Part shown: piece by piece, positions 49,618 through 59,161 of the stretch
Layout of the letters: each line of letters opens with the position of its first letter
Numbering within the stretch: the first letter of the stretch is position 1
The notes under the pieces: generated by a model
What the model was told of the DNA's origin: nothing
Databases searched by the model: none
Seen by the model: only the letters and a program-made list of their open reading frames with translations
Source of the DNA: an uncultured Prevotella sp.
GTDB lineage: Bacteria > Bacteroidota > Bacteroidia > Bacteroidales > Bacteroidaceae
NCBI GenBank assembly: GCA_905234145.1
Contig: CAJOGK010000025.1
Span: 1-64,000, forward strand
Direction of reading: 5' to 3'
Length of the DNA stretch: 64,000 bases
Made by a program: the position numbers and the translations under genes

Positions 49618-50730
49618 TTATTTTAATAATTTATAGTAAGTAGGCTGGTAGTCTGGTTCTACGAGTTCAGGATGGAAGATGGCTACGAAATCCTTTAGCA
49701 ATACATCTGGTTGTACAGGCGAAATTTCGTAATAGGCCTGTTGCTTCATATTGCAGTAGATGACCTTCTTCTCTTTATAAGCTTTGAAGAGTTCATTGCG
49801 AGGCTCTGAGGCTTTAAGTGCTTCATAGCTAAAATCGCCTGGGAAGCTGTTCAGAATGCGCCAGTAATCTGCCTTTGCTGCCAGGGCATACATCTTTTCG
49901 AATTCCAAATCTTCACCAGCAGTCTCTTCGTCTTGAATTACGTATTCAGCACCAGCATCCCTGAATATCTGAGCCAGATAGTTCTTGCCTCCTACAGCAT
50001 GCCAATTGCCATAGTGCATCTCGCCAGAAAAAACGGTGGGTCTTGAAGCTACTGCAGCTGCAGCTTCTTTCAGATCGCAATATCGCTTTTCGATTCCTGT
50101 AAATACCTCGTTCGCCTCACGCTCCTTACCAATGAGCATGCCCACAAACTTTATCCACTCAGCCTGACCTAAAGGGTTGAGTTCCTGATATCCCAAGTGT
50201 GGCACGAGCATGATGCCTGTTTCCTTGATGGCATCATAGCCACCTCGTTTTGAGGGTGAAATGAAGATTAAGTCAGGATTAGCAGCCAGCACCATCTCTG
50301 TATCGAAATTACCCTCCATGCCAATCTTTACGATGCGTCCGTCTTTCACTCTTTCAAGAATATCCTTGTTGAAGAGATTCTTCGTGCCCGTTAGTCCTTT
50401 TACGACATCGTGGGCATTCAAAATGGTGAAGTTGGATAGTTGCAGCGAGGTCATACAGATGGTACGCTTGATAGGTACAAGAATCCTGGTATATCCGCTG
50501 GGTACTTCTGCATCTTCTGCATGTACCAAGGCAAAATGATCATTTTTGCCAACATCGACAAGACGGATATTGGAAGAGTCGCGTACACTGAAGCCTGTGG
50601 CATATTTAACCTCAATGGAAACGATGGAATCATTCGACTCCGCATCGCTATTTCCTTGCATCTTAGCGTTCTTACCAGAACAAGCGCAGAGCATCGTGGC
50701 AATCACCAACAAGAGGATATTTTTCTTCAT
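49618..50730 (-). CDS. btuF: ABC transporter substrate-binding lipoprotein, BtuF-like
   Basis: Lipobox MLCACSGK; AANPDLIFISPSKRGGYDAI. Confidence 0.85.
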   Translation of the reverse strand: MKKNILLLVIATMLCACSGKNAKMQGNSDAESNDSIVSIEVKYATGFSVRDSSNIRLVDVGKNDHFALVHAEDAEVPSGYTRILVPIKRTICMTSLQLSNFTILNAHDVVKGLTGTKNLFNKDILERVKDGRIVKIGMEGNFDTEMVLAANPDLIFISPSKRGGYDAIKETGIMLVPHLGYQELNPLGQAEWIKFVGMLIGKEREANEVFTGIEKRYCDLKEAAAAVASRPTVFSGEMHYGNWHAVGGKNYLAQIFRDAGAEYVIQDEETAGEDLEFEKMYALAAKADYWRILNSFPGDFSYEALKASEPRNELFKAYKEKKVIYCNMKQQAYYEISPVQPDVLLKDFVAIFHPELVEPDYQPTYYKLLK

Positions 50731-50763
50731 TTTTATATCGATTTTTTGTTTCTGACTGCAAAA

Positions 50764-51705
50764 TTACAAAATATATCTGATAATGACAAGAATAACCATT
50801 AATACTTCTGCAGTTCGATTCACTCGCACTGCTTTTTTCATGTCTTTTGTCGTAAGTGCTCGTTCGTTTTCGCCAATAAATGGTTTGTCGAAGAGTTTGC
50901 CAAAATAGTAATGCGGGCCTCCAAACCTGCAATCTAAGATACCAGCAAGGGCTGCTTCAGGATAACCGCTATTGGGCGAAGCATGATTTCTGCCATTCTT
51001 CCAGACGAAAGTGAAAAGTCGAGAGTGGAAAGTGGAAAGAACTTGTGGTAAAATCATCAGCAAGGCTGTTATTCGAGCAGGGATATAATTGGCAATGTCA
51101 TCGATATGTGCAGCCCAGCAACCAAAGGCTTTGTAGCGATCCGTCTTGTAGCCTATCATCGAGTCGAGGGTATTCACCATTTTATATGCCAACATGCCAG
51201 GAACGCCTAAAATCGCCAACCAAAAGAGTGGGGCTATCACACCATCACTCAGGTTCTCTGCCAATGTTTCGAGAGCAGCTGTTCTTACCTCTTGCGCAGA
51301 AAGTTCTGAGGTGTCGCGCCCAACGATCCGAGCCACCTGCTTACGACCCTCATCCAAAGAGCGATCTAAGGCAAGGAAGACTTCTCGCACTTCTCGAATC
51401 AGCGTGGTTCCTGCCAGGCAATAGAAAATAGCGATGGCATCGAAAAGAAGTAAGAGGGGAGTAGGAAGAGGTAAGAGAAGACGACGCAAAATCCAAGTAA
51501 GGATGAAAACGAGGGCAATGAGCAAAAGAGCAACCAAAGCGCCTTTCGTTTTGCGATGATTGCCATGATTCAGTTTGTGCTCGCAAGCAGCAATCGTCTT
51601 ACCAAACCATACGATAGGATGAGGCAACCAAATGGGGTCGCCAAACAGCAAATCGAGCAACCAACCTGCCAGCAAGGGTAATATGGCGAATATCCAACTA
51701 TCCAT
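50764..51705 (-). CDS. cbiB: Adenosylcobinamide-phosphate synthase
   Basis: LLAGWLLDLLFGDPIWLPHPIVWFGK, AETLAENLSDGVIAPLFW, YKMVNTLDSMIGYK. Confidence 0.95.
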   Translation of the reverse strand: MDSWIFAILPLLAGWLLDLLFGDPIWLPHPIVWFGKTIAACEHKLNHGNHRKTKGALVALLLIALVFILTWILRRLLLPLPTPLLLLFDAIAIFYCLAGTTLIREVREVFLALDRSLDEGRKQVARIVGRDTSELSAQEVRTAALETLAENLSDGVIAPLFWLAILGVPGMLAYKMVNTLDSMIGYKTDRYKAFGCWAAHIDDIANYIPARITALLMILPQVLSTFHSRLFTFVWKNGRNHASPNSGYPEAALAGILDCRFGGPHYYFGKLFDKPFIGENERALTTKDMKKAVRVNRTAEVLMVILVIIRYIL

Positions 51706-52693
51706 TTTTCAATCTTGTGAAAGTGTAAATTGCTGCAACCAATTCATCATTACTGTCAGGATCTTGTGCCGCAATACGGAAATGACAATCCTTGAGACCT
51801 GCGAAGTTAGAGGCATCGCGAATCAGAAACTGATGCTTCTCAAGTAGATATGCTTTCAGTTCTGCTGCTGAGGCCTGCTGGATAGAACAAAGCATGAAAT
51901 TGGTCTCTGAGGGATAGACATGAATGCCAAAAATGCCTCGCAACCTCCTGGCAAGAATCCTGGCTTCTGCTAATAAGTCTTCCATCATATAGCGCTCATA
52001 AGGGTGCTTGTTGGCAAGGAGCCACTTGCCTGCTTCGATAGCCAGAGCGTTTATAGCCCAAGGGCGATAATTGGTTCGCAGGCGTTGGATAACGGAAGCA
52101 GGAGCAGTGATGAATCCTAAGCGCAAGCCAGGGATGGCAAAACGTTTTGTCATGGAGTGGATTTGTATCACATTCTGCATATCGATGGCCTCGCGTGGTG
52201 AAAGGATCCCTCTCCAAAGATAGTCTTCATAAGACTGGTCGATGATAAGCCAATGATGTCGACGAGACAGAATCTGGAGCTTTTCCAAAGGGTACACCTC
52301 GCCCGTAGGATTATTGGGATTGCAAAGCCAACGAATGGCTCCTCCTTTAGGTGCTTCTTCGTAGCCATACATCAGACAAGCATCAGCATACTCGCTGAAT
52401 GTAGGACGCTTCACAGCAAAGGTGCGTTCGTCTCGTAGCGTTTGTGCTATCAGATAAATCGCATCCGTAGCTCCACTCGTAACGAGTACTTCGTCTGGAT
52501 GGATATCATACTCTTTGGCCAAAGCTACTTCTAAAGCATGGGCAGAAGGCTCAGGATAATGATTAATCACCTCCATGCGAGTGGCTAAGAACTCGCACAA
52601 TCCGCTGGTATCGATCAGTGGCGAGATATTGCTACTGAAGTTACAGCGTATAGGGCCGTATTTGTAGATATCGTCACCGTGTCCTTCAATCAT
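51698..52693 (-). CDS. cobD: Threonine-phosphate decarboxylase-like PLP enzyme
   Basis: GHGDDIYKYG, FSSNISPL, CNPNNPTGEVY, IDQSYEDYL, SMTKRFAIPGLRLGF. Confidence 0.9.
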   Translation of the reverse strand: MIEGHGDDIYKYGPIRCNFSSNISPLIDTSGLCEFLATRMEVINHYPEPSAHALEVALAKEYDIHPDEVLVTSGATDAIYLIAQTLRDERTFAVKRPTFSEYADACLMYGYEEAPKGGAIRWLCNPNNPTGEVYPLEKLQILSRRHHWLIIDQSYEDYLWRGILSPREAIDMQNVIQIHSMTKRFAIPGLRLGFITAPASVIQRLRTNYRPWAINALAIEAGKWLLANKHPYERYMMEDLLAEARILARRLRGIFGIHVYPSETNFMLCSIQQASAAELKAYLLEKHQFLIRDASNFAGLKDCHFRIAAQDPDSNDELVAAIYTFTRLKNG

Positions 52694-54122
52694 CGTTCGT
52701 CAGAATTTGATAGATGCGATCCATATCCACATGTTGGCGCACATGGGTGGCCAGTTTATCGTATTGTTCCTCTTTAAAGGCAACTAAGTCGAGCGATTGG
52801 TGCGTCTCGCCTTTATGCCCCAGCAGATGATTAATCACAGGGGCATTGTCCAGGAAACCATGAATGTAGGTGCCAATGCAATGATCTGTCTGCAAGATCG
52901 CTTCGTTCGTATCACTCACACCCTGATGAATCTCGTAGCCCTGACACGTCTGACCATCAAAGCGGAAAGTAACCTGACGTGTGGTCTTCTCTGTGGTCAT
53001 CGTGGTATGGATAGGCAAAATGCCAAGTCCAGGCAGACTCGTAATGCTCCCTTCGATACCATCAGGATCATCCACCGTTTGTCCCAACATCTGATATCCA
53101 CCACAAATGCCAATAACCATTTTTCCCTCTCGATGGGCACGCTGTATCGCTTGGGCACAACCATTCCGTCGTAGTTCCATCAGGTCGTCGAGCGTGGCTT
53201 TCGTTCCAGGCAAAATGATGATATCCGCATGCTGAATATCAGAGGTATTATTGGTATAGAAGAGGTTTACACGAGGGTCGCGCTCTAGGGTATCGAAATC
53301 GGTATAGTTGCTGATATGTCGCAAAAGCACCACGGCTACATTCACCTTTCCCTCTGCCAATTGTCGACGCTTCTGTTCCAATGCTACGCTATCTTCCTCA
53401 TCGATGTAGATGTCTTTATAATAGGGTATGATGCCAAGTACGGGCACCCCGCAAATCTCTTCCAACATGCGTTTGCCCTCATCAAAGAGGCGCATATCAC
53501 CACGGAATTTATTGATGATGATACCTTTGATGCGTTTTCTGTCTTCTGGCGATTGCAAGGCGATGCTGCCATAGACAGAGGCAAATACGCCTCCACGATC
53601 GATATCACCCACCAAAATCACGTCTGCTTTCGCATGTCTGGCCATAGGCAGATTTACTAAATCTGTATCCCTGAGATTAATTTCTGAAATACTTCCTGCC
53701 CCTTCCATTACGATGGGGTTATAGCGTGATTCCAAGCGATCGAAAGCATCACAAACCTCTTTTCTGAAATCAATATCGCTGGAGCCACGTCGCCAATAAT
53801 CGTAGGCATTCTTATTGCCTATGGGCTTACCATTCAGCACCACTTGCGAGGTATGATCGCTCTGAGGTTTCAAGAGTAGCGGATTCATGTCTGTATGACA
53901 AGGAATGCTTGCTGCTTCTGCCTGAACTGCTTGGGCTCGCCCTATCTCCAGGCCCTCTGGCGTAGCATAGCTGTTCAGGGCCATGTTCTGCGCCTTGAAT
54001 GGTGCAGGCTGATAGCCATCTTGCTTGAAAATACGACAGAAGGCAGCAGCAACAATGCTCTTGCCTACATCGCTGCCAGTACCAGCGAACATGATGGGAT
54101 GGAGGGATTTACGATTTTCCAA
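52686..54122 (-). CDS. cobQ: Cobyric acid synthase
   Basis: IMFAGTGSDVGKSIVAAAFCRIF, FKAQNMALNSY, DIDRGGVFASVYG, GICGGYQMLG. Confidence 0.95.
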   Translation of the reverse strand: MENRKSLHPIMFAGTGSDVGKSIVAAAFCRIFKQDGYQPAPFKAQNMALNSYATPEGLEIGRAQAVQAEAASIPCHTDMNPLLLKPQSDHTSQVVLNGKPIGNKNAYDYWRRGSSDIDFRKEVCDAFDRLESRYNPIVMEGAGSISEINLRDTDLVNLPMARHAKADVILVGDIDRGGVFASVYGSIALQSPEDRKRIKGIIINKFRGDMRLFDEGKRMLEEICGVPVLGIIPYYKDIYIDEEDSVALEQKRRQLAEGKVNVAVVLLRHISNYTDFDTLERDPRVNLFYTNNTSDIQHADIIILPGTKATLDDLMELRRNGCAQAIQRAHREGKMVIGICGGYQMLGQTVDDPDGIEGSITSLPGLGILPIHTTMTTEKTTRQVTFRFDGQTCQGYEIHQGVSDTNEAILQTDHCIGTYIHGFLDNAPVINHLLGHKGETHQSLDLVAFKEEQYDKLATHVRQHVDMDRIYQILTNDD

Positions 54123-54137
54123 TTGACGATTTACGAT

Positions 54138-55397
54138 TTAAATGTTATACAGATGGGTATAGGATGCCAAGACGTTCTTGTATCTGAACACGGGGGTGGC
54201 TACAGGCTCGCCCTTGGCATTATAAACTTGCGTTACTGATGCTGGCACTTCATCCATAAACTGGGTATAGTGGAATTCATGCCCTCGATACTTTTTGCCA
54301 TCGAGCTCAAATTGGCGATAGCCTAACGAGAGCTTCCTGTCAGCCTTGCGAGCAGAAATCGAGTAGGGGAGCACGTCGCACATAGGGTACTCGCCATCGT
54401 CAGTAACAATTCGTTTGCAGAGATACATCATCCCCCCACATTCTGCTACGATTTTTCCTCCACTTTCTGCAAAGTCCTTGATGGCTTTTCTGCAAGTCTC
54501 GTTTTTCACGAGCGCCTCCAAATGTTTCTCTGGATAGCCCCCTGGCAGATAGAGCAAATCGATGCCGTTAAAATCGGGCACCTCTTTTTCTGGGTCGAAG
54601 AAACGCACAGACTTAAAGGCATCAATGGCTTCCTGATAGACAAAGCTAAAGCTCTCTGTATTGCGGGCTAGGAGCGCAGATTGTTCCCACGTTGGGAATA
54701 AATTATTCCCACGTTGGGAATAAAACATTCCCACGTTGGGAATAAAATTGGGGGTTAAAGCCCGCCAATCGACATGTTTCTCTAAAAGAGTGATCAGCTT
54801 CTGAGTCTCAGGCTGTTCAGAGAAGTCGAGACCCAGATAGCGAGAGCTTTGTTCGAGTGAAGTATCTTTAGGCAGATAGCCCAAACATGGGATGTTCAAG
54901 TCCTCGCACACTTGTTTCAGCATCTCGAAATGGCGTGCTGATCCCACCTTATTAAATATAATACCCCCAAAACGGAGGTCTTTCCTGAAGTTTACGAACC
55001 CAGAAATCAATGCAGCCATCGAGTAAGCAGCTGATTTCGCATCCACTACCAAAACGATAGGGATGTCCAATATGCGGGCAATCTCCGATGACGAACCTTT
55101 ATCTCGATCGTAACCATCGAAAAGTCCCATCATGCCTTCTACGATGGCAATATCAGCATCCTCGCCATAATGACTGAATAGCGCCTTGATATGCTCAGGT
55201 GTCGCCATGAAAGTATCTAGGTTTACAGAGGGTCGCCCACAAACAGCAGCATGGAATTTGGTGTCGATATAATCAGGCCCGCACTTGAATGGTTGCACCT
55301 TCATGTCTTTCGATGCAAAAAGTGCCATCAAGCCTCTGGCAATCGTTGTTTTGCCAGAGCCGCTAGTAGGAGCTGCAATCATAAAAGCTGCTTTCAT
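54138..55397 (-). CDS. cbiA: Cobyrinate a,c-diamide synthase
   Basis: FMIAAPTSGSGKTTIARGLM, FKCGPDYIDTKFH, VEGMMGLFDG, YLPGGYPEKH, AECGGMMYLC. Confidence 0.95.
   Translation of the reverse strand: MKAAFMIAAPTSGSGKTTIARGLMALFASKDMKVQPFKCGPDYIDTKFHAAVCGRPSVNLDTFMATPEHIKALFSHYGEDADIAIVEGMMGLFDGYDRDKGSSSEIARILDIPIVLVVDAKSAAYSMAALISGFVNFRKDLRFGGIIFNKVGSARHFEMLKQVCEDLNIPCLGYLPKDTSLEQSSRYLGLDFSEQPETQKLITLLEKHVDWRALTPNFIPNVGMFYSQRGNNLFPTWEQSALLARNTESFSFVYQEAIDAFKSVRFFDPEKEVPDFNGIDLLYLPGGYPEKHLEALVKNETCRKAIKDFAESGGKIVAECGGMMYLCKRIVTDDGEYPMCDVLPYSISARKADRKLSLGYRQFELDGKKYRGHEFHYTQFMDEVPASVTQVYNAKGEPVATPVFRYKNVLASYTHLYNI
54684..54742. repeat. Three copies of palindrome TTCCCACGTTGGGAA with exact 22-bp period, inside cbiA
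   Basis: Copies at 54684-54698, 54706-54720, 54728-54742; encode FIPNVGMFYSQRGNNLFPTWEQ. Confidence 0.95.
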
Positions 55398-55499
55398 ACC
55401 TGCAAAGATACACACTTTCTGTATTATTTTGCACATAATCTGCATTTTTTTCACTTTAATCTCTTCACTTTTCATTTTTTTATGTATCTTTGCCACCGA

Positions 55500-55668
55500 T
55501 TTATGGCAATCTGGTGGCTGTAGCCGCCTGATGTAAGGGAATCCAGTGAGAGTCTGGAACTGTTCCTGCAGCTGTAATCCCCATTGATGGGTTTGCTTGT
55601 ATAACGCCACTGACTTGAGGTCGGGAAGGTAAAGCAGACTGGGGAAAGTCAGAATACCTGCCAATCTA
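55500..55668 (+). ncRNA. Cobalamin riboswitch upstream of the TonB receptor
   Basis: AAGGGAATCCAGTGAGAGTCTGGAACTGTTCCTGCAGCTGTAATCC ... GCCACTGACTTGAGG ... GGGGAAAGTCAGAATACCTGCC; TATCTTTG -7 box at 55485. Confidence 0.9.
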
Positions 55669-55718
55669 CAAAATGATACCTTCGCTCAGGAGATAGCGAT
55701 GTGGAAAAAGGAAGAATT

Positions 55719-57840
55719 ATGAAAATAAGGCAAAGTCTGGCTATTAGCCTTTGGCTGTTGGCTGCAAGTATATCTGCACAGACAGATATCTGGCGCCAGG
55801 ATAGTCTGCAAGAGGTTGTGGTAACGGGTACTGGTACCCAGCATCTTTTGAAGAACGCCCCTGTACAAACAGAGGTGATTACGAGTCGTATGCTGAAGGA
55901 TTATGGTGGTCGCAGTCTGGAAGATATCCTTGCAGGATTGACGGCCTCGTTTGCTTTCAGCGAAGACGATATGGGCTCGCAGATGCAGCTGAATGGCTTG
56001 GGCAATGACTATATCCTGATACTGGTGAATGGCAAGCGCATTCATGGCGATGTAGGTGGACAGAATGACTTGGGACTTATCGATCCCCAGAACATCGAGA
56101 AGATAGAAATCGTAAAAGGTGCTTCGAGTGCGCTCTATGGCTCGGATGCGATTGCTGGCGTTGTGAATATCATTACGAAAAAGCACAACGAGGGCCTTTT
56201 GGTAGAGAACACCACACGAGGTGGTAGCTATGGCGATCTTCGCCAGCATAATGGCTTGGGTATCGCTATCGGCAAACTGAAAAGCTATACCAACTTCCAT
56301 TTGCAGCATTCCGATGGTTGGCAGAATACAGCTACAGAAGATCCTCGCCAAACAGAGTTCTTGATAGAAGACTCTCGTAACATGACGGTTAATCGCCATA
56401 CCAATTGGCAGGTTTCTGAGCGCCTTACCTTCGAGCCCATGAAGAATATGGAGTTTTATGCTGAGGGTAGTACGTATTGGAAGCGTATCTATCGTCCCTG
56501 TGGCAAATATGCAGCAGTAGATGTGAAGACCTACGACATGGAATATCGTAACCAGAGTCTTGCTGCTGGTGGTATCTGGAAGTTGAATAAGACAGACCAA
56601 TTGACACTCGATGTAAACTGGGATCGTCATGCCTACTATTATTATTACACAGCTACGACCCTTACCGATGGTTACGACCCTTATGGTAATTTTACACCTT
56701 ATTATCCTTATTTTGCGAGTTGCAGAGCGATCAGCGTCGAATTATGGCTCATCTGAAGGGAATCTTCTCGTTGCCTTATGGTAATCGTCTGAGTGGAGGT
56801 TTAGAGTGGCGCTATGATTATCTCGAAGCTCCTATGCGAGTAGACGGAGGTGTAGCGAGAGATAATACAGAAGCTGCCTATGTTCAGGATGAATTCAGCT
56901 ATGTGTTCAATCCGAAGCTTTCTGCGAATATCACAGCAGGTTTGCGCCTGAATCACAACGTGCAGTTTGGCGTTCGTCTCACACCAAAGATTTCAGGTAT
57001 GCTCTCTATAGGCGATGGTATTCGTTTGCGTGCCACTTGGAGTCAGGGCTTCAAGACCCCTACACCCAAGGAGCAGTTCTATCGCTACGTGAAGTATATG
57101 AACGCCACCTATTTATATTTAGGTAATGAGAATCTATCGCCTCAGACTTCCAATTACTACGCTGTGAGTGGCGAGTATAATTGGAAAGGTCTGAACCTGA
57201 CGATAACGGGCTATCTGAACAATGTGGATAACATGATTACCCTTGTGACGATTCCTAATTCTCAGGCGCCAGCTGCATATATTGCGAAGTATGATCCCAG
57301 AAGAATCTGGAATCAGCCAAAACCAAAGGTGTAGACTTCAGCTTGCGCTATCGTATCAATCGTGACTGGTTAGTTGGGGCCTCCTATAGTTATCTCGATA
57401 CGGATGCCAAGAAATACGATACCACCCATGATCGACTCGTGGATGTGGTCATCGATGGCATGGCTCATCATAAAGGTAGTTGGTTTGCTACTTGGAATCA
57501 TGAGTTCTCATCGAAGTACAATATGGGCTTAGGTCTCTATGGTCGTATGTCGAGCAAACGTTATTATCAGATTAATGGCGATGGTAAGGGCTATCAGATT
57601 TGGCGATTTACTACCAACCATGAGTTCCCCGTCAGCAAGAAATGGCTCTTCCGAGTAGAAGGTGGTGTCGACAATATTTTCAATTATGTAGATCGTACTT
57701 ATCATGGTCTGCATCTGGGAACCACGAATCCGGGGCGTACCATTTATGGTTCGCTCACCGTTCGTTTCTCACATGGCAAGAAATTGAGATTTACTAACAA
57801 TAAGTTTAATTCTAAAACAACTAACAATGAAGAAGATTAA
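55719..57840 (+). pseudogene. BtuB-like TonB-dependent receptor, three consecutive frames separated by two apparent 1-nt indels
   Basis: SLQEVVVTGTGTQHLLKNAPVQTEVIT plug; VKGASSALYGSDAIAGVVNIITKK; frames rejoin at ~56715 and ~57315. Confidence 0.8.
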
Positions 57841-58996
57841 GTATTTAGTAATGGCATTTGCTGCCATTTGTTTCACTGCTGGTCTTACCTCTTGCGAAAA
57901 AGAGAAGGAAGTAGAGAAGATCGTAGAAGTACCCGTTGAGGTTGTAAAGACCGATACGATTAAGGTTCCCGTAGAGGTGCCTCAGGACAATAACTGGTCG
58001 AGGTATCAGAAGGAAGTTACTAACCACGTGAAGGACAACAAGAAGAATGACAAGGTGATTCTGCTTGTGGCCTTCGGTTCTACCTGGCAGCAGGCTTTCG
58101 ATACTTTCGATGGTACGATTGAGGCTTATCAGAAAGATTTTGCAGGCTATGACGTATTCCTGAGCTACTCATCTGCTATCTGTATCAACCGTGCAGCTGC
58201 TGGTGAGAACACCGATCCTCGTTACTACTATGCACCTCCTTTCTGGCTCAATGCCTTTGCTGATAAGACAGTGCAGTACGATGAGATCGTAGTTCAGTCA
58301 TTGCAGGTGATCCCAGGTGAGGAGTACACCCGTGTCATCAACTACATCAAGGACTTTGCTAACAATGCCAATGGTGACCTCGACGATGAGTATCTCTCGA
58401 GAGTTGTTCTGAAACTTGGTGTCCCCCTGTTGCAGGATGCTGAAGCCGACGTGAACCTTGTGGCTACAGAGCTTAATACGCTCTATGCTGATAAGGCTAA
58501 AAAAGGTGTGGTTGCCTTCATGGGTCATGGTAACCCCGATGCGTACGATACCTATAAGGCTAACATTCGTTATACCGAACTTGAGCAGGCTTTGCAGAAG
58601 TTCAGCAAGAACTACTTTGTAGGTACTGTCGACATGATGGGTAACTTCAAGACCAATGTCTATGATAGAATGCAGCAGAGTGGTATCAAGAGTGGCAAGG
58701 TATTCTGCCATCCGCTGATGTCTATTGACGGTGATCATGGTCACAATGATATGGCTGGTGACGATGATGACAACTGGCAAGATGGTATAGGCTTCACTCC
58801 CAACGAGGATGGTGAGGTAGAGGACACTTCATGGAAGAAGTTCTTCTGGCATCTGGGCTATGAGTGCAACGACGATACAATGATCAATCTCGGTTTGCTC
58901 GAACTCCCCACTATCCGTCAGGTATGGATGAACCACACTCAGGATGCTATCAACGGTGAGCCTTTGGACTTCTACCACTCTAAGAATCCAGAATAA
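57827..58996 (+). CDS. Lipoprotein with CbiK-type (sirohydrochlorin cobaltochelatase / IhtB-like) chelatase domain
   Basis: Lipobox GLTSCEKEK; VILLVAFGSTWQQAFDTFDG, SYSSAICIN, VVQSLQVIPGEEY, VAFMGHGNPDAYDTY. Confidence 0.85.
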   Translation: MKKIKYLVMAFAAICFTAGLTSCEKEKEVEKIVEVPVEVVKTDTIKVPVEVPQDNNWSRYQKEVTNHVKDNKKNDKVILLVAFGSTWQQAFDTFDGTIEAYQKDFAGYDVFLSYSSAICINRAAAGENTDPRYYYAPPFWLNAFADKTVQYDEIVVQSLQVIPGEEYTRVINYIKDFANNANGDLDDEYLSRVVLKLGVPLLQDAEADVNLVATELNTLYADKAKKGVVAFMGHGNPDAYDTYKANIRYTELEQALQKFSKNYFVGTVDMMGNFKTNVYDRMQQSGIKSGKVFCHPLMSIDGDHGHNDMAGDDDDNWQDGIGFTPNEDGEVEDTSWKKFFWHLGYECNDDTMINLGLLELPTIRQVWMNHTQDAINGEPLDFYHSKNPE

Positions 58997-59039
58997 AAAA
59001 GCTATAAAAAGCCTTACGTTAATTATTATTTAGGTTGAA

Positions 59040-59073
59040 AACAGGAGATTTGTCGTGAGACAAGTCTCCTGTT
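59040..59073 (+). terminator. Intrinsic terminator after the CbiK-like gene
   Basis: AACAGGAGATTTGTC GTGA GACAAGTCTCCTGTT followed by an AT-rich tract. Confidence 0.65.
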
Positions 59074-59119
59074 ATTAATTTCATTATTTTTAGGTATTGC
59101 AGCATTGAAGAAAACCGAC

Positions 59120-59127
59120 TACCTTTG
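59120..59127 (+). promoter_or_regulatory. -7 promoter box of the porin/imelysin operon
   Basis: TACCTTTG(C) upstream of 59162. Confidence 0.5.
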
Positions 59128-59161
59128 CACTCGATTTTGAATATGATTAGGTAGTATTAAA

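Noticed and set aside
54684-54742. CRISPR-like interpretation of the regularly spaced palindromes in cbiA
   Set aside because: Only three 15-bp units with 7-bp spacers inside an intact coding frame; no cas genes. A tandem palindromic element fits better.
57890-57970. Repeat-like coding stretch KEKEVEKIVEVPVEVVKTDTIKVPVEVP in the CbiK-like lipoprotein
   Set aside because: A common periplasmic linker composition in Bacteroidetes lipoproteins; no strict DNA-level tandem repeat.
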